From contig CAZIRB010000058.1 in assembly GCA_964541695.1 (NCBI GenBank), positions 1 to 14,048 on the forward strand: a stretch of DNA of 14,048 nucleotides, written 5' to 3'. The DNA is from CAZKGE01 sp964541695 (GTDB lineage Bacteria > Bacillota > Clostridia > Christensenellales > CAG-138). Positions 1 through 5,635 of the stretch are shown here, piece by piece. Every line of letters starts with the position of its first letter. Positions within the stretch are counted from its first letter, which is position 1. A model generated the notes under the pieces. It saw nothing but the letters and a program-made list of their open reading frames with translations. It was not told where the DNA came from and ran no database searches. The position numbers and the translations under genes are program-made.

Positions 1-179
1 AGCCGCAGCGTCAGCGTGCCGGACAGCACGGTCATGTAGACGTTGCCGTTCGTCATGTGGACGGGCAGCCGCTCCCCCGCGGGCAGCACCATCTGCATGT
101 AGTGGAGGTTCTCGTCGCGCAGCACCGGCCCGATGCTCTTTTCGTCCGGGCTGCGCAGTTCGTACCGCTGTGCAATCAT
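1..179 (-). CDS. Cupin-domain protein, partial (3' end outside window)
   Basis: Fifty-nine complete codons are visible from an ATG at 179 to the left edge; the stop lies outside. The translation begins MIAQRYELRSPDEKS and contains a cupin-like strand-turn segment at about residues 33-56: PAGERLPVH, then TNGNVYMTVLSGTLTL. The G-x5-H start and the final Gly of cupin motif 1 are present. The second His of the usual HxH is Thr (HMT) and the usual Glu is absent, so metal binding, if any, would be atypical. I infer a small single-domain cupin of unknown substrate; the family spans enzymes, sugar binders and regulators, and nothing here decides among them. A GAGGGG ribosome binding site lies 8 bases before the ATG. 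The gene is separated from the ribosomal operon by a terminator and has its own candidate promoter. Confidence 0.7.
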   Translation of the reverse strand, partial: MIAQRYELRSPDEKSIGPVLRDENLHYMQMVLPAGERLPVHMTNGNVYMTVLSGTLTLR

Positions 180-197
180 CGTATGCGCCCCTCTCTG

Positions 198-243
198 GCC
201 GGATGCGCGCCTGACCGCTTGCCGCGGTCTTTTTCGCTCCGGC
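198..243 (-). other. Nested inverted repeats in the cupin leader
   Basis: Two perfect 6-base inverted repeats are nested: GCCGGA (198-203) with TCCGGC (238-243), and inside it GACCGC (213-218) with GCGGTC (224-229) around a 5-base loop. They fall in the predicted leader of the cupin gene and would fold as a two-part stem. On the plus strand the inner hairpin is followed by TTTTT (230-234), so it could instead act as a weak terminator for transcription entering from the left. No known riboswitch class is recognisable. Confidence 0.35.
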
Positions 244-258
244 TCCTTTTCTGCCCCT

Positions 259-287
259 AGTATACCCCGGCATCGCGGAGCTGTCCG
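259..287 (-). promoter_or_regulatory. Candidate sigma-A promoter for the cupin gene
   Basis: On the minus strand CGGACA (282-287, four of six matches to TTGACA) and TATACT (259-264, five of six to TATAAT) are separated by exactly 17 bases. The pair lies after the operon terminator and about 80 bases before the cupin start, so it would give an independent transcript with a leader of roughly 70 bases. The call rests on consensus matching only. Confidence 0.45.
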
Positions 288-316
288 TTGGAAAAACAAC
301 ATCTGGAAACATTCCC

Positions 317-354
317 AAAAAAAATAAACGCGGCGCGGCCTTTTGGCCGCGCCG
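317..354 (-). terminator. Intrinsic terminator of the ribosomal protein operon
   Basis: A perfect 10-base-pair stem (331-340 with 345-354, sequence CGGCGCGGCC and its complement) closes an AAAA tetraloop in the RNA. It is followed by CGUUUA and then eight U residues (317-324). It lies 44 bases past the rplQ stop and is oriented for minus-strand transcription. This is a textbook rho-independent terminator and marks the end of the super-operon. Confidence 0.92.
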
Positions 355-398
355 GATTCCCCTGTTTTCGTTTGGTGTGTTCGCTGTGCGCTATGCGC

Positions 399-905
399 TC
401 AGATGATCTCCAGCACGGCCATATCGGCGGCGTCGCCGCGGCGCGGCCCGAGCTTGTACATGCGCGTGTAGCCGCCCTTGGCGCCGTCCTTGGCGCGCTC
501 GGCCACCTTGGGCGCGATGTCGCGGAACAGCTTCTCGACGACCGCGTTGGCGCGGTCCTTCGTGCGCTCCCGGTACTCGGACTTGGACTCCTTCTTGTCC
601 TTGGGCGCCGGCGTATCGTACAGGTACGCCATCAGCATGCGGCGCGCATGGAGCTTAGACGGCTTATCAACGACGGCCTTGACCTTGGAGACCTGCTTCT
701 TCTCGTTGAGGCGCTCCTTCTCGACGGTCTCGCTGTTATCGTATTCGCTGACGGCCAAGGTGATTAACTTCTCGGCGATCGAGCGCACTTCCTTGGCGCG
801 CTGCTCGGTCGTGACGATCTTGCCGTTCCAGATCAATGCCGTGGTCAGATTCCGCAGCATCGCTACGCGCTGGTCAGATGGCTTGCCAAGCTTTCGGTTT
901 GCCAT
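399..905 (-). CDS. rplQ: 50S ribosomal protein L17, enlarged form
   Basis: L17 is a large-subunit protein near the exit of the nascent-peptide tunnel. The 168-residue product begins MANRKLGKPSDQR, has the family core RNLTTALI and TTEQRAKEVRS, and ends with the conserved GGYTRMYKLGPRRGD block (residues 144-158). Typical bacterial L17 is about 115-130 residues. The excess is in two charged insertions relative to the Bacillus protein I remember: about residues 52-84 (after KLITLA, before LHARR) and about 97-119 (after AYLYD, before the VVEKLFRDIA helix). Both are rich in Lys, Glu and Ser, so they are probably solvent-exposed. The ATG at 905 has an AAGGAGG site and sits 14 bases after the rpoA stop. 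It is the last gene of the operon, followed by a terminator. Confidence 0.95.
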   Translation of the reverse strand: MANRKLGKPSDQRVAMLRNLTTALIWNGKIVTTEQRAKEVRSIAEKLITLAVSEYDNSETVEKERLNEKKQVSKVKAVVDKPSKLHARRMLMAYLYDTPAPKDKKESKSEYRERTKDRANAVVEKLFRDIAPKVAERAKDGAKGGYTRMYKLGPRRGDAADMAVLEII

Positions 906-919
906 ATCCTGTTTCCTCC

Positions 920-1861
920 TTATTCATCGCTTGTGCGGAGGGACAGCCCCAGCGCACTCAGTTTTTGCTGCACTTCCTCGAGCGACTTGCGGCCGAGGTT
1001 TCTTACCTTCATCATCTCGTCCTCGTCGCGCTGCACCAGTTCCTCGACGGTGTTGATGCCCGCGCGCTTGAGGCAGTTATAGGAGCGGACGGAGAGGTCG
1101 AGGTCCTCGATGTTCATCTCGAGAATCTTCTCCTTCTTGCTCTCCTCCTTCTCGACGAGGATCTCGACGCCCTGCACATGATCCGTCAAATTGATGAACA
1201 GCATCAGGTGCTCGGTCAGAATCTTGGCCGCGAGCGAAGCCGCCTCGTCGGGCTTGATGCTGCCGTTGGTCCAGATCTCGAGCGTGAGCTTGTCGAAGTC
1301 CGTGATCTGGCCCACGCGCGTGTTGTCGACGGTGAAGTTGACCTTCGTAATCGGCGTGAAGATCGAATCGACCGCGATCTCGCCGATCGGCATGTCGTTC
1401 CTTTTATTCCGCTCGATCGTCACATAGCCGCGGCCGTGCTCGATCATGATCTCCATATGGAGGCGCCCGCCCTTGTCGATCGTGGCAATGTGCAGATCGG
1501 GATTGATGATCTCCACGTCCGAGTCGGGCAGAATATCCCCGGCCTTGACTTCGCACTCCCCGGCTGCGTCCACAACGAGCTTCTTGGGCTCGTCGCTGTG
1601 CAGCCTGCAGCAGAGCTGCTTCAGGTTCAGCACGATCTCCGTGACGTCTTCCTTGACGCCCTCGATGACCGAGAACTCATGCAGCACGCCGTCGATGCGG
1701 ATCGAAGTGACCGCAACGCCGGGCAGGCTGCTCAGCAATACACGACGCATCGAATTTCCGAGGGTTGTGCCGAATCCGCGCTCCAGGGGCTCGACGACAA
1801 ATTTGCCGTAATTATCCGTCAAATCCACGCATTCGAGTTTGGGCTTCTCGATCTCTATCAT
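920..1861 (-). CDS. rpoA: DNA-directed RNA polymerase subunit alpha
   Basis: Alpha dimerises to seed RNA polymerase assembly and contacts promoter UP elements and activators. The 313-residue product shows the N-terminal domain (about 1-230), with GFGTTLGNSMRRVLLSSLPG at 29-48. An acidic and Lys-rich linker (about 236-250) leads to the C-terminal domain with VRSYNCLKRAGI (258-269) and the helix-hairpin-helix VRNLGRKSLEE (286-296). Arg259 lies where E. coli Arg265, a key DNA-contact residue, is expected. I chose the ATG at 1861 because GGAGGG lies 6 bases upstream and MIEIEKPK is the usual family start; an in-frame ATG at 1927 would overlap rpsD and add 22 unrelated residues. Length is normal. 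The gene lies between rpsD and rplQ, the standard alpha-operon position. Confidence 0.97.
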   Translation of the reverse strand: MIEIEKPKLECVDLTDNYGKFVVEPLERGFGTTLGNSMRRVLLSSLPGVAVTSIRIDGVLHEFSVIEGVKEDVTEIVLNLKQLCCRLHSDEPKKLVVDAAGECEVKAGDILPDSDVEIINPDLHIATIDKGGRLHMEIMIEHGRGYVTIERNKRNDMPIGEIAVDSIFTPITKVNFTVDNTRVGQITDFDKLTLEIWTNGSIKPDEAASLAAKILTEHLMLFINLTDHVQGVEILVEKEESKKEKILEMNIEDLDLSVRSYNCLKRAGINTVEELVQRDEDEMMKVRNLGRKSLEEVQQKLSALGLSLRTSDE

Positions 1862-1907
1862 GTCATACCCTCCTTCGTTATTTGTCGTTTTGACAAGCCG
1901 AAACGGC

Positions 1908-2534
1908 TTACCTGGAGTAGTACTCAACGATGAGATGCTCTTCGATCGTCAAGTCGATGTCCTTCCGCTCGGGCAGACGCACGACCTTGCCGGTGAGCTT
2001 CTCTGCGTTGAACTCCAGCCACTCGGGTGCGGTGCGCTTGCTGCCCTGTTCCTTGAGCTCCTTAAAAAACTCGCTGTCCGCGCTTTTTTCGCGCAGCGTG
2101 ACGACGTCGCCGGCCTTGACCTGGAAGGAGGCGATGTCGACTTTCTTTCCGTTGACGCGTACGTGGCCGTGCGTCACCATCTGGCGGGCCATCGCGCGCG
2201 AGTCGCCGAACCCGAGCCGGTACGCCACGTTGTCGAGCCTGCGCTCGAGCAGCGAGAGCATATTCTCGCCCGTGACGCCGCGCATGTTCGCGGCGGTTTC
2301 ATAGTATTTCCTAAATTGGGATTCCAATATACCGTAGGCGCGGCGAACCTTCTGCTTCTCGCGCAGCTGGATGCCGTACTCGCTCTGCTTCCGGCGGCCC
2401 TGGCCGTGCATGCCCGGCGGGGTGTGGCGCTTGCCGACGGCGCACTTTTCGCTGAAGCAGCGGTCGCCCTTCAAAAACAGCTTGGTACCCTCTCTGCGGC
2501 ACTGCCTGCAGACGGAACCTGTATATCTAGCCAT
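1908..2534 (-). CDS. rpsD: 30S ribosomal protein S4, zinc-binding form
   Basis: S4 is a primary 16S rRNA-binding protein that nucleates assembly of the 30S body and helps form the mRNA entry channel. The 208-residue product begins MARYTGSVCRQCRREG. Cys9, Cys12, Cys26 and Cys31 form the zinc knuckle of the cysteine-containing (C+) class of S4. The S4 RNA-binding fold follows, with the signature RLDNVAYRLGFGDSRAMARQ. The C-terminus ends in IVEYYSR. The ATG at 2534 is 10 bases after an AGGAGG site. In some bacteria S4 controls the alpha operon; in Bacillus rpsD stands alone with its own S4-responsive leader. Here rpsD is inside the operon with only a short gap to rpsK, so no such leader is present directly upstream. 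Confidence 0.97.
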   Translation of the reverse strand: MARYTGSVCRQCRREGTKLFLKGDRCFSEKCAVGKRHTPPGMHGQGRRKQSEYGIQLREKQKVRRAYGILESQFRKYYETAANMRGVTGENMLSLLERRLDNVAYRLGFGDSRAMARQMVTHGHVRVNGKKVDIASFQVKAGDVVTLREKSADSEFFKELKEQGSKRTAPEWLEFNAEKLTGKVVRLPERKDIDLTIEEHLIVEYYSR

Positions 2535-2549
2535 TACTCCATTCCCTCC

Positions 2550-2963
2550 TTACACTCTTCTGCGCTTGGGCGGGCGGCAGCCGTTGTGCGGGATCGGCGT
2601 CACGTCCTTGATCATGTTGACGTCGAGGCCCGCCGTCTGCAGCGCGCGGATCGCGGCCTCGCGGCCGGAACCGGGGCCCTTGACGTACACTTCGACCGTC
2701 TTGAGGCCGTGCTCGATCGCGGCCTTGGCCGCGTTCTCGGCAGCCATCTGCGACGCAAACGGCGTGGACTTTCTAGATCCCCTAAAGCCCAGCGAGCCCG
2801 CGCTCGACCACGCGATCGCGTTGCCCTGCAGATCGGTGATGGTCACGAGGGTGTTGTTGAAGGAGGAACGGATGTGCGCAGCGCCGCGCTCGATGTTCTT
2901 CTTCTCACGGCGTTTGCGGCCGGCGGTTTTTTTCGTAATCCTGGATTTTGAATCCGTTGCCAT
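2550..2963 (-). CDS. rpsK: 30S ribosomal protein S11
   Basis: S11 forms part of the 30S platform and the path of mRNA near the E site. The 137-residue product has a basic N-terminal tail (about residues 1-24, KKTAGRKRREKKN), the core AAHIRSSFNNTLVTITD, and GFRGSRKSTPFASQMAAE. It ends in the strongly conserved DVTPIPHNGCRPPKRRRV. The usual length is about 128-131 residues, so the N-terminal tail is slightly long. The ATG at 2963 follows a GGAGG site, and the gene lies 15 bases after the rpsM stop. Confidence 0.97.
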   Translation of the reverse strand: MATDSKSRITKKTAGRKRREKKNIERGAAHIRSSFNNTLVTITDLQGNAIAWSSAGSLGFRGSRKSTPFASQMAAENAAKAAIEHGLKTVEVYVKGPGSGREAAIRALQTAGLDVNMIKDVTPIPHNGCRPPKRRRV

Positions 2964-2978
2964 GTTTTCGTCTCCTCC

Positions 2979-3347
2979 TTACTTCTTCTTTCCGCCCTGC
3001 GAACGCTTCGGGCCCTTGCGGGTGCGGGCGTTCTGCTTCGTGCTCTGCCCGCGCACGGGGAGACCCTTGCGGTGGCGGACGCCGCGGTAGCAGCCGTTCT
3101 CAATCAGCCGTTTAATGCTCATCGACACCTCGCGGCGAAGATCGCCCTCCACCTTGATGTTGTGGTCGATGTATTCCCTGAGCTTATTGACGTCGGCCTC
3201 GGGCAGGTCGCGGACCCTGACGTCCGGACTCACGCCGGTCGACGCAAGGATCTGCTGCGCCGTGCTGCGGCCGATCCCGTAGATATAGGTCAGCCCGATC
3301 TCGACGCGCTTGTCTCTGGGCAGGTCTACACCAGCAATACGTGCCAT
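2979..3347 (-). CDS. rpsM: 30S ribosomal protein S13
   Basis: S13 sits in the 30S head and bridges to the 50S subunit and the P-site tRNA. The 122-residue product starts MARIAGVDLPRDKRVEIGLTY and contains the helix-two-turn-helix region YGIGRSTAQQIL. The signature RLIENGCYRGVRHRKGLPVRGQ leads to a highly basic tail ending GGKKK that reaches the P site in known structures. Length is typical. The ATG at 3347 has GGAGGT upstream. A 116-base spacer separates it from rpmJ; it holds a candidate attenuator, suggesting that rpsM opens a separately tuned alpha section of the operon. Confidence 0.97.
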   Translation of the reverse strand: MARIAGVDLPRDKRVEIGLTYIYGIGRSTAQQILASTGVSPDVRVRDLPEADVNKLREYIDHNIKVEGDLRREVSMSIKRLIENGCYRGVRHRKGLPVRGQSTKQNARTRKGPKRSQGGKKK

Positions 3348-3366
3348 ACGTTTCGATTACCTCCGT

Positions 3367-3452
3367 AAAAAATTTGCGCTTGCCTTCTATGTATATCATT
3401 CCGCCGGAAAGCGCGAAGGACAGACTGCCCCGCGCGCCAGCCGCACCGGCGG
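3367..3452 (-). promoter_or_regulatory. Candidate attenuator leader before rpsM
   Basis: In the RNA, an arm at 3406-3417 (UUCGCGCUUUCC) can pair with 3373-3384 (GGCAAGCGCAAA) at ten of twelve positions around a 21-base loop. Six U residues (3367-3372) follow immediately. An alternative fold pairs CCGCCGG with CCGGCGG (3446-3452 with 3401-3407) and GCGCG with CGCGC (3431-3435 with 3411-3415). Both alternative helices use bases of the first terminator arm, so the two structures exclude one another. That is the layout of a transcription attenuator. The stem has two mismatches and the U-run abuts the rpsM ribosome binding site, so this could also affect translation or be chance in GC-rich DNA. 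Confidence 0.35.
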
Positions 3453-3463
3453 TTTTGTTTTCG

Positions 3464-3577
3464 TTAGCCCTGTCTCTGCTTGTGCTTCGGGTTCTCGCAG
3501 ATAATCATGACGCGCCCCTTGCGGCGGATGATTTTGCACTTCTCGCAAATCGGCTTCACGCTGGGTCTGACTTTCAT
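3464..3577 (-). CDS. rpmJ: 50S ribosomal protein L36
   Basis: L36 is the smallest 50S protein and stabilises 23S rRNA near the base of the L7/L12 stalk and the peptidyl transferase region. The product is 37 residues, the normal length for the zinc-binding class: MKVRPSVKPICEKCK, then RVMIICENPKHKQRQG. Cys11, Cys14, Cys27 and His32 form the C-x2-C-x12-C-x4-H zinc site. I chose the ATG at 3577 because it has AAGGAG 9 bases upstream and matches the invariant MKVRPSV start; the same frame is open back to 3676, but that stretch does not resemble L36. It lies between infA and rpsM as in most Bacillota. Confidence 0.96.
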   Translation of the reverse strand: MKVRPSVKPICEKCKIIRRKGRVMIICENPKHKQRQG

Positions 3578-3607
3578 GACGAAACTCTCCTTTCGAATGT
3601 TGGGTAT

Positions 3608-3640
3608 CGGCGCAAAGCGAACCCTTTTCGCTCTGCGGCG
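3608..3640 (-). other. Strong stem-loop before rpmJ
   Basis: In the RNA, CGCCGCAGAGCGAA (3627-3640) pairs with UUCGCUUUGCGCCG (3608-3621) at thirteen of fourteen positions (one G-U, one C-C mismatch) around the 5-base loop AAGGG. No U-run follows, so it is not an intrinsic terminator. It ends 30 bases before the rpmJ start. Possible roles are mRNA processing, stabilisation of the downstream message or protein binding; none can be decided from sequence. Confidence 0.5.
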
Positions 3641-3653
3641 GTTATTTCTCGAT

Positions 3654-3694
3654 CCGCCCCGACTTTTTTGGGGCAACTCCCGCGGCCGGGGCGG
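3654..3694 (-). repeat. 8-base inverted repeat in infA-rpmJ spacer
   Basis: CCGCCCCG (3654-3661) and CGGGGCGG (3687-3694) are perfect complements 25 bases apart, directly after the infA stop. An alternative short pairing, GCCCC with GGGGC, is possible using the 3' arm. It has no adjoining U-run on the minus strand. Such repeats occur by chance in GC-rich DNA, but together with the stem at 3608-3640 it makes this spacer the most structured gap in the operon. Confidence 0.35.
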
Positions 3695-3705
3695 CTAAAA
3701 ACCCG

Positions 3706-3927
3706 TCAGCTCTTGCCGCGCCAGGTAATCCGGCCGCGGCTCAGGTCGTACGGGGACAGCTCCACCGTCACTTTATCGCCCGGCAGGATGCGGATGAAGT
3801 TCATCCTCAGCTTGCCGGAGATTGTCGCAAGGATCTTGTGGCCGTTTGCGAGCGTGACTTCAAACATCGCGTTCGGATAAGCATCCGAAATGATGCCCTC
3901 CACCTCAATAACATCCTGCTTTGACAA
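3706..3927 (-). CDS. infA: Translation initiation factor IF-1, TTG start
   Basis: IF-1 binds the 30S A site during initiation together with IF-2 and IF-3. The 73-residue product is a single OB-fold: SKQDVIEVEGIISDAYPNAM, then LANGHKILATISGKLR, and finally ILPGDKVTVELSPYDLSRGRITWR. These are the family signatures throughout. The start is a TTG at 3925-3927, 6 bases after an AGGAGG site (3934-3939), and it places the Ser-Lys-x-Asp-Val motif at the conserved position. The only upstream ATG (3972) would add 15 unrelated residues from another frame of the KOW gene. Length is normal with the TTG start. The ribosome binding site overlaps the KOW stop, suggesting coupled translation. Confidence 0.95.
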   Translation of the reverse strand: MSKQDVIEVEGIISDAYPNAMFEVTLANGHKILATISGKLRMNFIRILPGDKVTVELSPYDLSRGRITWRGKS

Positions 3928-3933
3928 TGTATC

Positions 3934-3939
3934 CCTCCT
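3934..3939 (-). promoter_or_regulatory. Ribosome binding site that fixes the infA TTG start
   Basis: AGGAGG overlaps the TAG stop (3938-3940) of the KOW gene and lies 6 bases before the TTG at 3927. No other start codon is at a workable distance in the infA frame, so this site decides the start. Confidence 0.85.
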
Positions 3940-4216
3940 ACTCCTGTCGGTTTCGGTACCCGAGTGCGGCAAGCGCCTTCCGAAAATCGCTGTCGAGCGG
4001 CTTGCCCCCCGCGCTTAGCGCCTGCGCGATTTCGTCCGCGCGGTGCGGCGTTACGAATACGTGCATCAGCTTCTTCTTCTTGGGCGCACTGACTTTGCGG
4101 CATTCCCCGTCGACCAGCAGCGCGTACGCGCCGTCGACAACGTCGGTGATCACAAACGCCTTGCCCTTGTCGCGCCCCGCCCTGCTGACGGCGACGCGCC
4201 CGGTGAGTTCGTTCAT
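3938..4216 (-). CDS. KOW-domain RNA-binding protein (L14e-like)
   Basis: The 92-residue product begins MNELTGRVAVSRAGRDKGK. A KOW-type beta-turn occupies roughly residues 5-30 (GRVAVSRAGRDKGKAFVITDV), as in eukaryote and archaeal ribosomal proteins L14e, L6e and L27e. A Lys cluster (APKKKKLMHVFV, 45-56) precedes a C-terminal helical part. Small proteins of this kind between map and infA are a known feature of many Clostridia and relatives and are usually named KOW domain-containing RNA-binding protein; their exact role is not established as far as I know. The ATG overlaps the map stop by four bases (ATGA), so translation is probably coupled. By position and fold it likely binds rRNA or ribosomes. 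Confidence 0.85.
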   Translation of the reverse strand: MNELTGRVAVSRAGRDKGKAFVITDVVDGAYALLVDGECRKVSAPKKKKLMHVFVTPHRADEIAQALSAGGKPLDSDFRKALAALGYRNRQE

Positions 4217-5004
4217 GCCGGGACCTCCGCGTGCAGCGTGGTCAAAAGCGGCCCGTCGGCCGTGATGACGACGGTGTTCTCGTAGTGCGCGGACGGCAGC
4301 CCGTCCGCCGCCTCGATCGTCCAGCCGTCGGAGCGCTGCACGATGTCGGGCTTGCCCAGGTTGATCATGGGCTCGATGGCGATCGCCATACCTTCCACGA
4401 GCCGGAGTCCGTGGCCGAAGCGCCGCGTGTCCCAGTAGTTCGGCACGTCGGGCGGCTCGTGCATGCGCCGGCCGATACCGTGGCCGATCATCTCGCGCAC
4501 CACGCCGTAGCCGTGCGCCTCCGCGTGCGATTGCACGGCGCGGGCTACGTCGCTGATGCGGTAGCCGACCCGGCAGACTTTAAGCGCCTGAAAGAAGCAC
4601 TCGCGCGTGACGCGCACAAGCGCCTCCACCTCCGGGTCCACGTCCCCGACGAGGAAAGTCCGCGCCGCGTCGCCGTGGAAACCGTTAAGGTACGCCCCGA
4701 CGTCGCAGCTGATGATATCCCCGCTCTTGAGCCGGTACTTCCCCGGGATGCCGTGCACGACCGCGCTATTCACCGACGTGCAGATGCTCCTGGGGTAGCC
4801 GTGGTAGCCGAGGAACGACGCGCTCGCGCCGCGGCTCTTGATATGCGCCGCCGCCAGTTCGTCGAGCTCCTCCGTGGCCACCCCCGTCTGCGCCGCGCGC
4901 TCCAGGAGGTTGAGCACCTCCTCGACCACGCGGCCCGCCGCGTCCATCTTTTCGATGTCCGCCGCGGACTTGAGCGTGACGTTCGTCTCCTCACGTCCCG
5001 TCAT
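4213..5004 (-). CDS. map: Type I methionine aminopeptidase
   Basis: This enzyme removes the N-terminal Met from nascent proteins when the second residue is small. The 263-residue product has the pita-bread metallopeptidase fold. All five metal ligands are visible: Asp101 and Asp112 (CDVGAYLNGFHGDAART), His175 (GHGIGRRMHEPP), Glu211 (AIAIEPMINLG) and Glu242 (SAHYENTVV). His84 in VVHGIPG matches the substrate-binding His. I chose the ATG at 5004 because it overlaps the adk stop as ATGA; the reading frame is open upstream to 5202 but that part is antisense-quality sequence inside adk. There is no N-terminal zinc-finger extension. Overlaps on both sides tie it to adk and the KOW gene. Confidence 0.97.
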   Translation of the reverse strand: MTGREETNVTLKSAADIEKMDAAGRVVEEVLNLLERAAQTGVATEELDELAAAHIKSRGASASFLGYHGYPRSICTSVNSAVVHGIPGKYRLKSGDIISCDVGAYLNGFHGDAARTFLVGDVDPEVEALVRVTRECFFQALKVCRVGYRISDVARAVQSHAEAHGYGVVREMIGHGIGRRMHEPPDVPNYWDTRRFGHGLRLVEGMAIAIEPMINLGKPDIVQRSDGWTIEAADGLPSAHYENTVVITADGPLLTTLHAEVPA

Positions 5005-5624
5005 GCCCGGCTCAGCTCCGCGCAGATCGCCTCCGTCACCGCGTCGACCGGCTTGTCGCCGTCCACCGTGAACAAAAGGCCCTTCTTCGCGTAATACTCG
5101 ATCAGCACGCTGGTCTGCTTCTCGTAGACCGCCAGGCGGTTTTGCACGGTCTCGGCTCTGTCGTCGTCGCGCTGGTACAACGTTCCGCCGCACTTTGCGC
5201 ACGTTTCAGCCGAATACGTCGAAACATGGTACGCCGCGCCGCAGCCCTGGCACATGCGCCGACCGCTGATGCGCTCGATCAGCCGCGCAAACGGCACGTC
5301 GATGTTCACGACGCGGTCGATGTCCGTAATTCGGGAAAGCGCGTCGGCCTGCGCGAGCGTGCGCGGAAAACCGTCGAACAGGAAGCCCTTTTCACAGTCA
5401 GGCTTGCCGATCCTGAGCTTTACCATACCCATGACGACGTCGTCGGGCACGAGCTCGCCGCGGTCGACATAGCCTTTGGCCTCTTTGCCAAGCTTCGTTC
5501 CCTCGCGCATCTCGGCGCGCAGCATGTCGCCCGTCGAGATATGCGCGATGCCGTACCGCTCGGCGATGCGCTGCGCCTGCGTGCCCTTGCCCGCGCCGGG
5601 CGGGCCCAGGAAAATCAGCTTCAT
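5001..5624 (-). CDS. adk: Adenylate kinase, zinc-lid type
   Basis: Adenylate kinase interconverts ATP plus AMP with two ADP in the cytoplasm. The 207-residue product has the P-loop GPPGAGKGT (7-15), the AMP-binding HISTGDMLR (28-36), DGFPRT (84-89) and the lid with CQGCG (125-129) and CAKCG (142-146). Cys125, Cys128, Cys142 and Cys145 should bind zinc, as in Gram-positive enzymes. The lid is a few residues shorter than in Bacillus (13 residues between the two Cys pairs by my count), which accounts for part of the shorter overall length. The ATG at 5624 is 11 bases after the secY stop with GAGGA in between. The position after secY is standard. Confidence 0.97.
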   Translation of the reverse strand: MKLIFLGPPGAGKGTQAQRIAERYGIAHISTGDMLRAEMREGTKLGKEAKGYVDRGELVPDDVVMGMVKLRIGKPDCEKGFLFDGFPRTLAQADALSRITDIDRVVNIDVPFARLIERISGRRMCQGCGAAYHVSTYSAETCAKCGGTLYQRDDDRAETVQNRLAVYEKQTSVLIEYYAKKGLLFTVDGDKPVDAVTEAICAELSRA

Positions 5625-5635
5625 GGCCGCCGTCC

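Noticed and set aside
1862..1927. Upstream in-frame ATG for rpoA
   Set aside because: It would overlap rpsD and add 22 residues without family similarity; the ATG at 1861 has its own GGAGGG site.
2534..2542. Two-codon minimal frame ATG GAG TAA touching the rpsD start
   Set aside because: Its ATG is only two bases from the ribosome binding site, too close to initiate; probably chance.
3390..3418. TATACA as a -10 box for an internal promoter before rpsM
   Set aside because: No acceptable -35 element lies 16-18 bases upstream (CTTCGC only); the same bases are better explained as the loop of the candidate attenuator.
3928..3972. ATG at 3972 as the infA start
   Set aside because: No ribosome binding site in place, deep overlap with the KOW gene, and 15 residues not found in IF-1.
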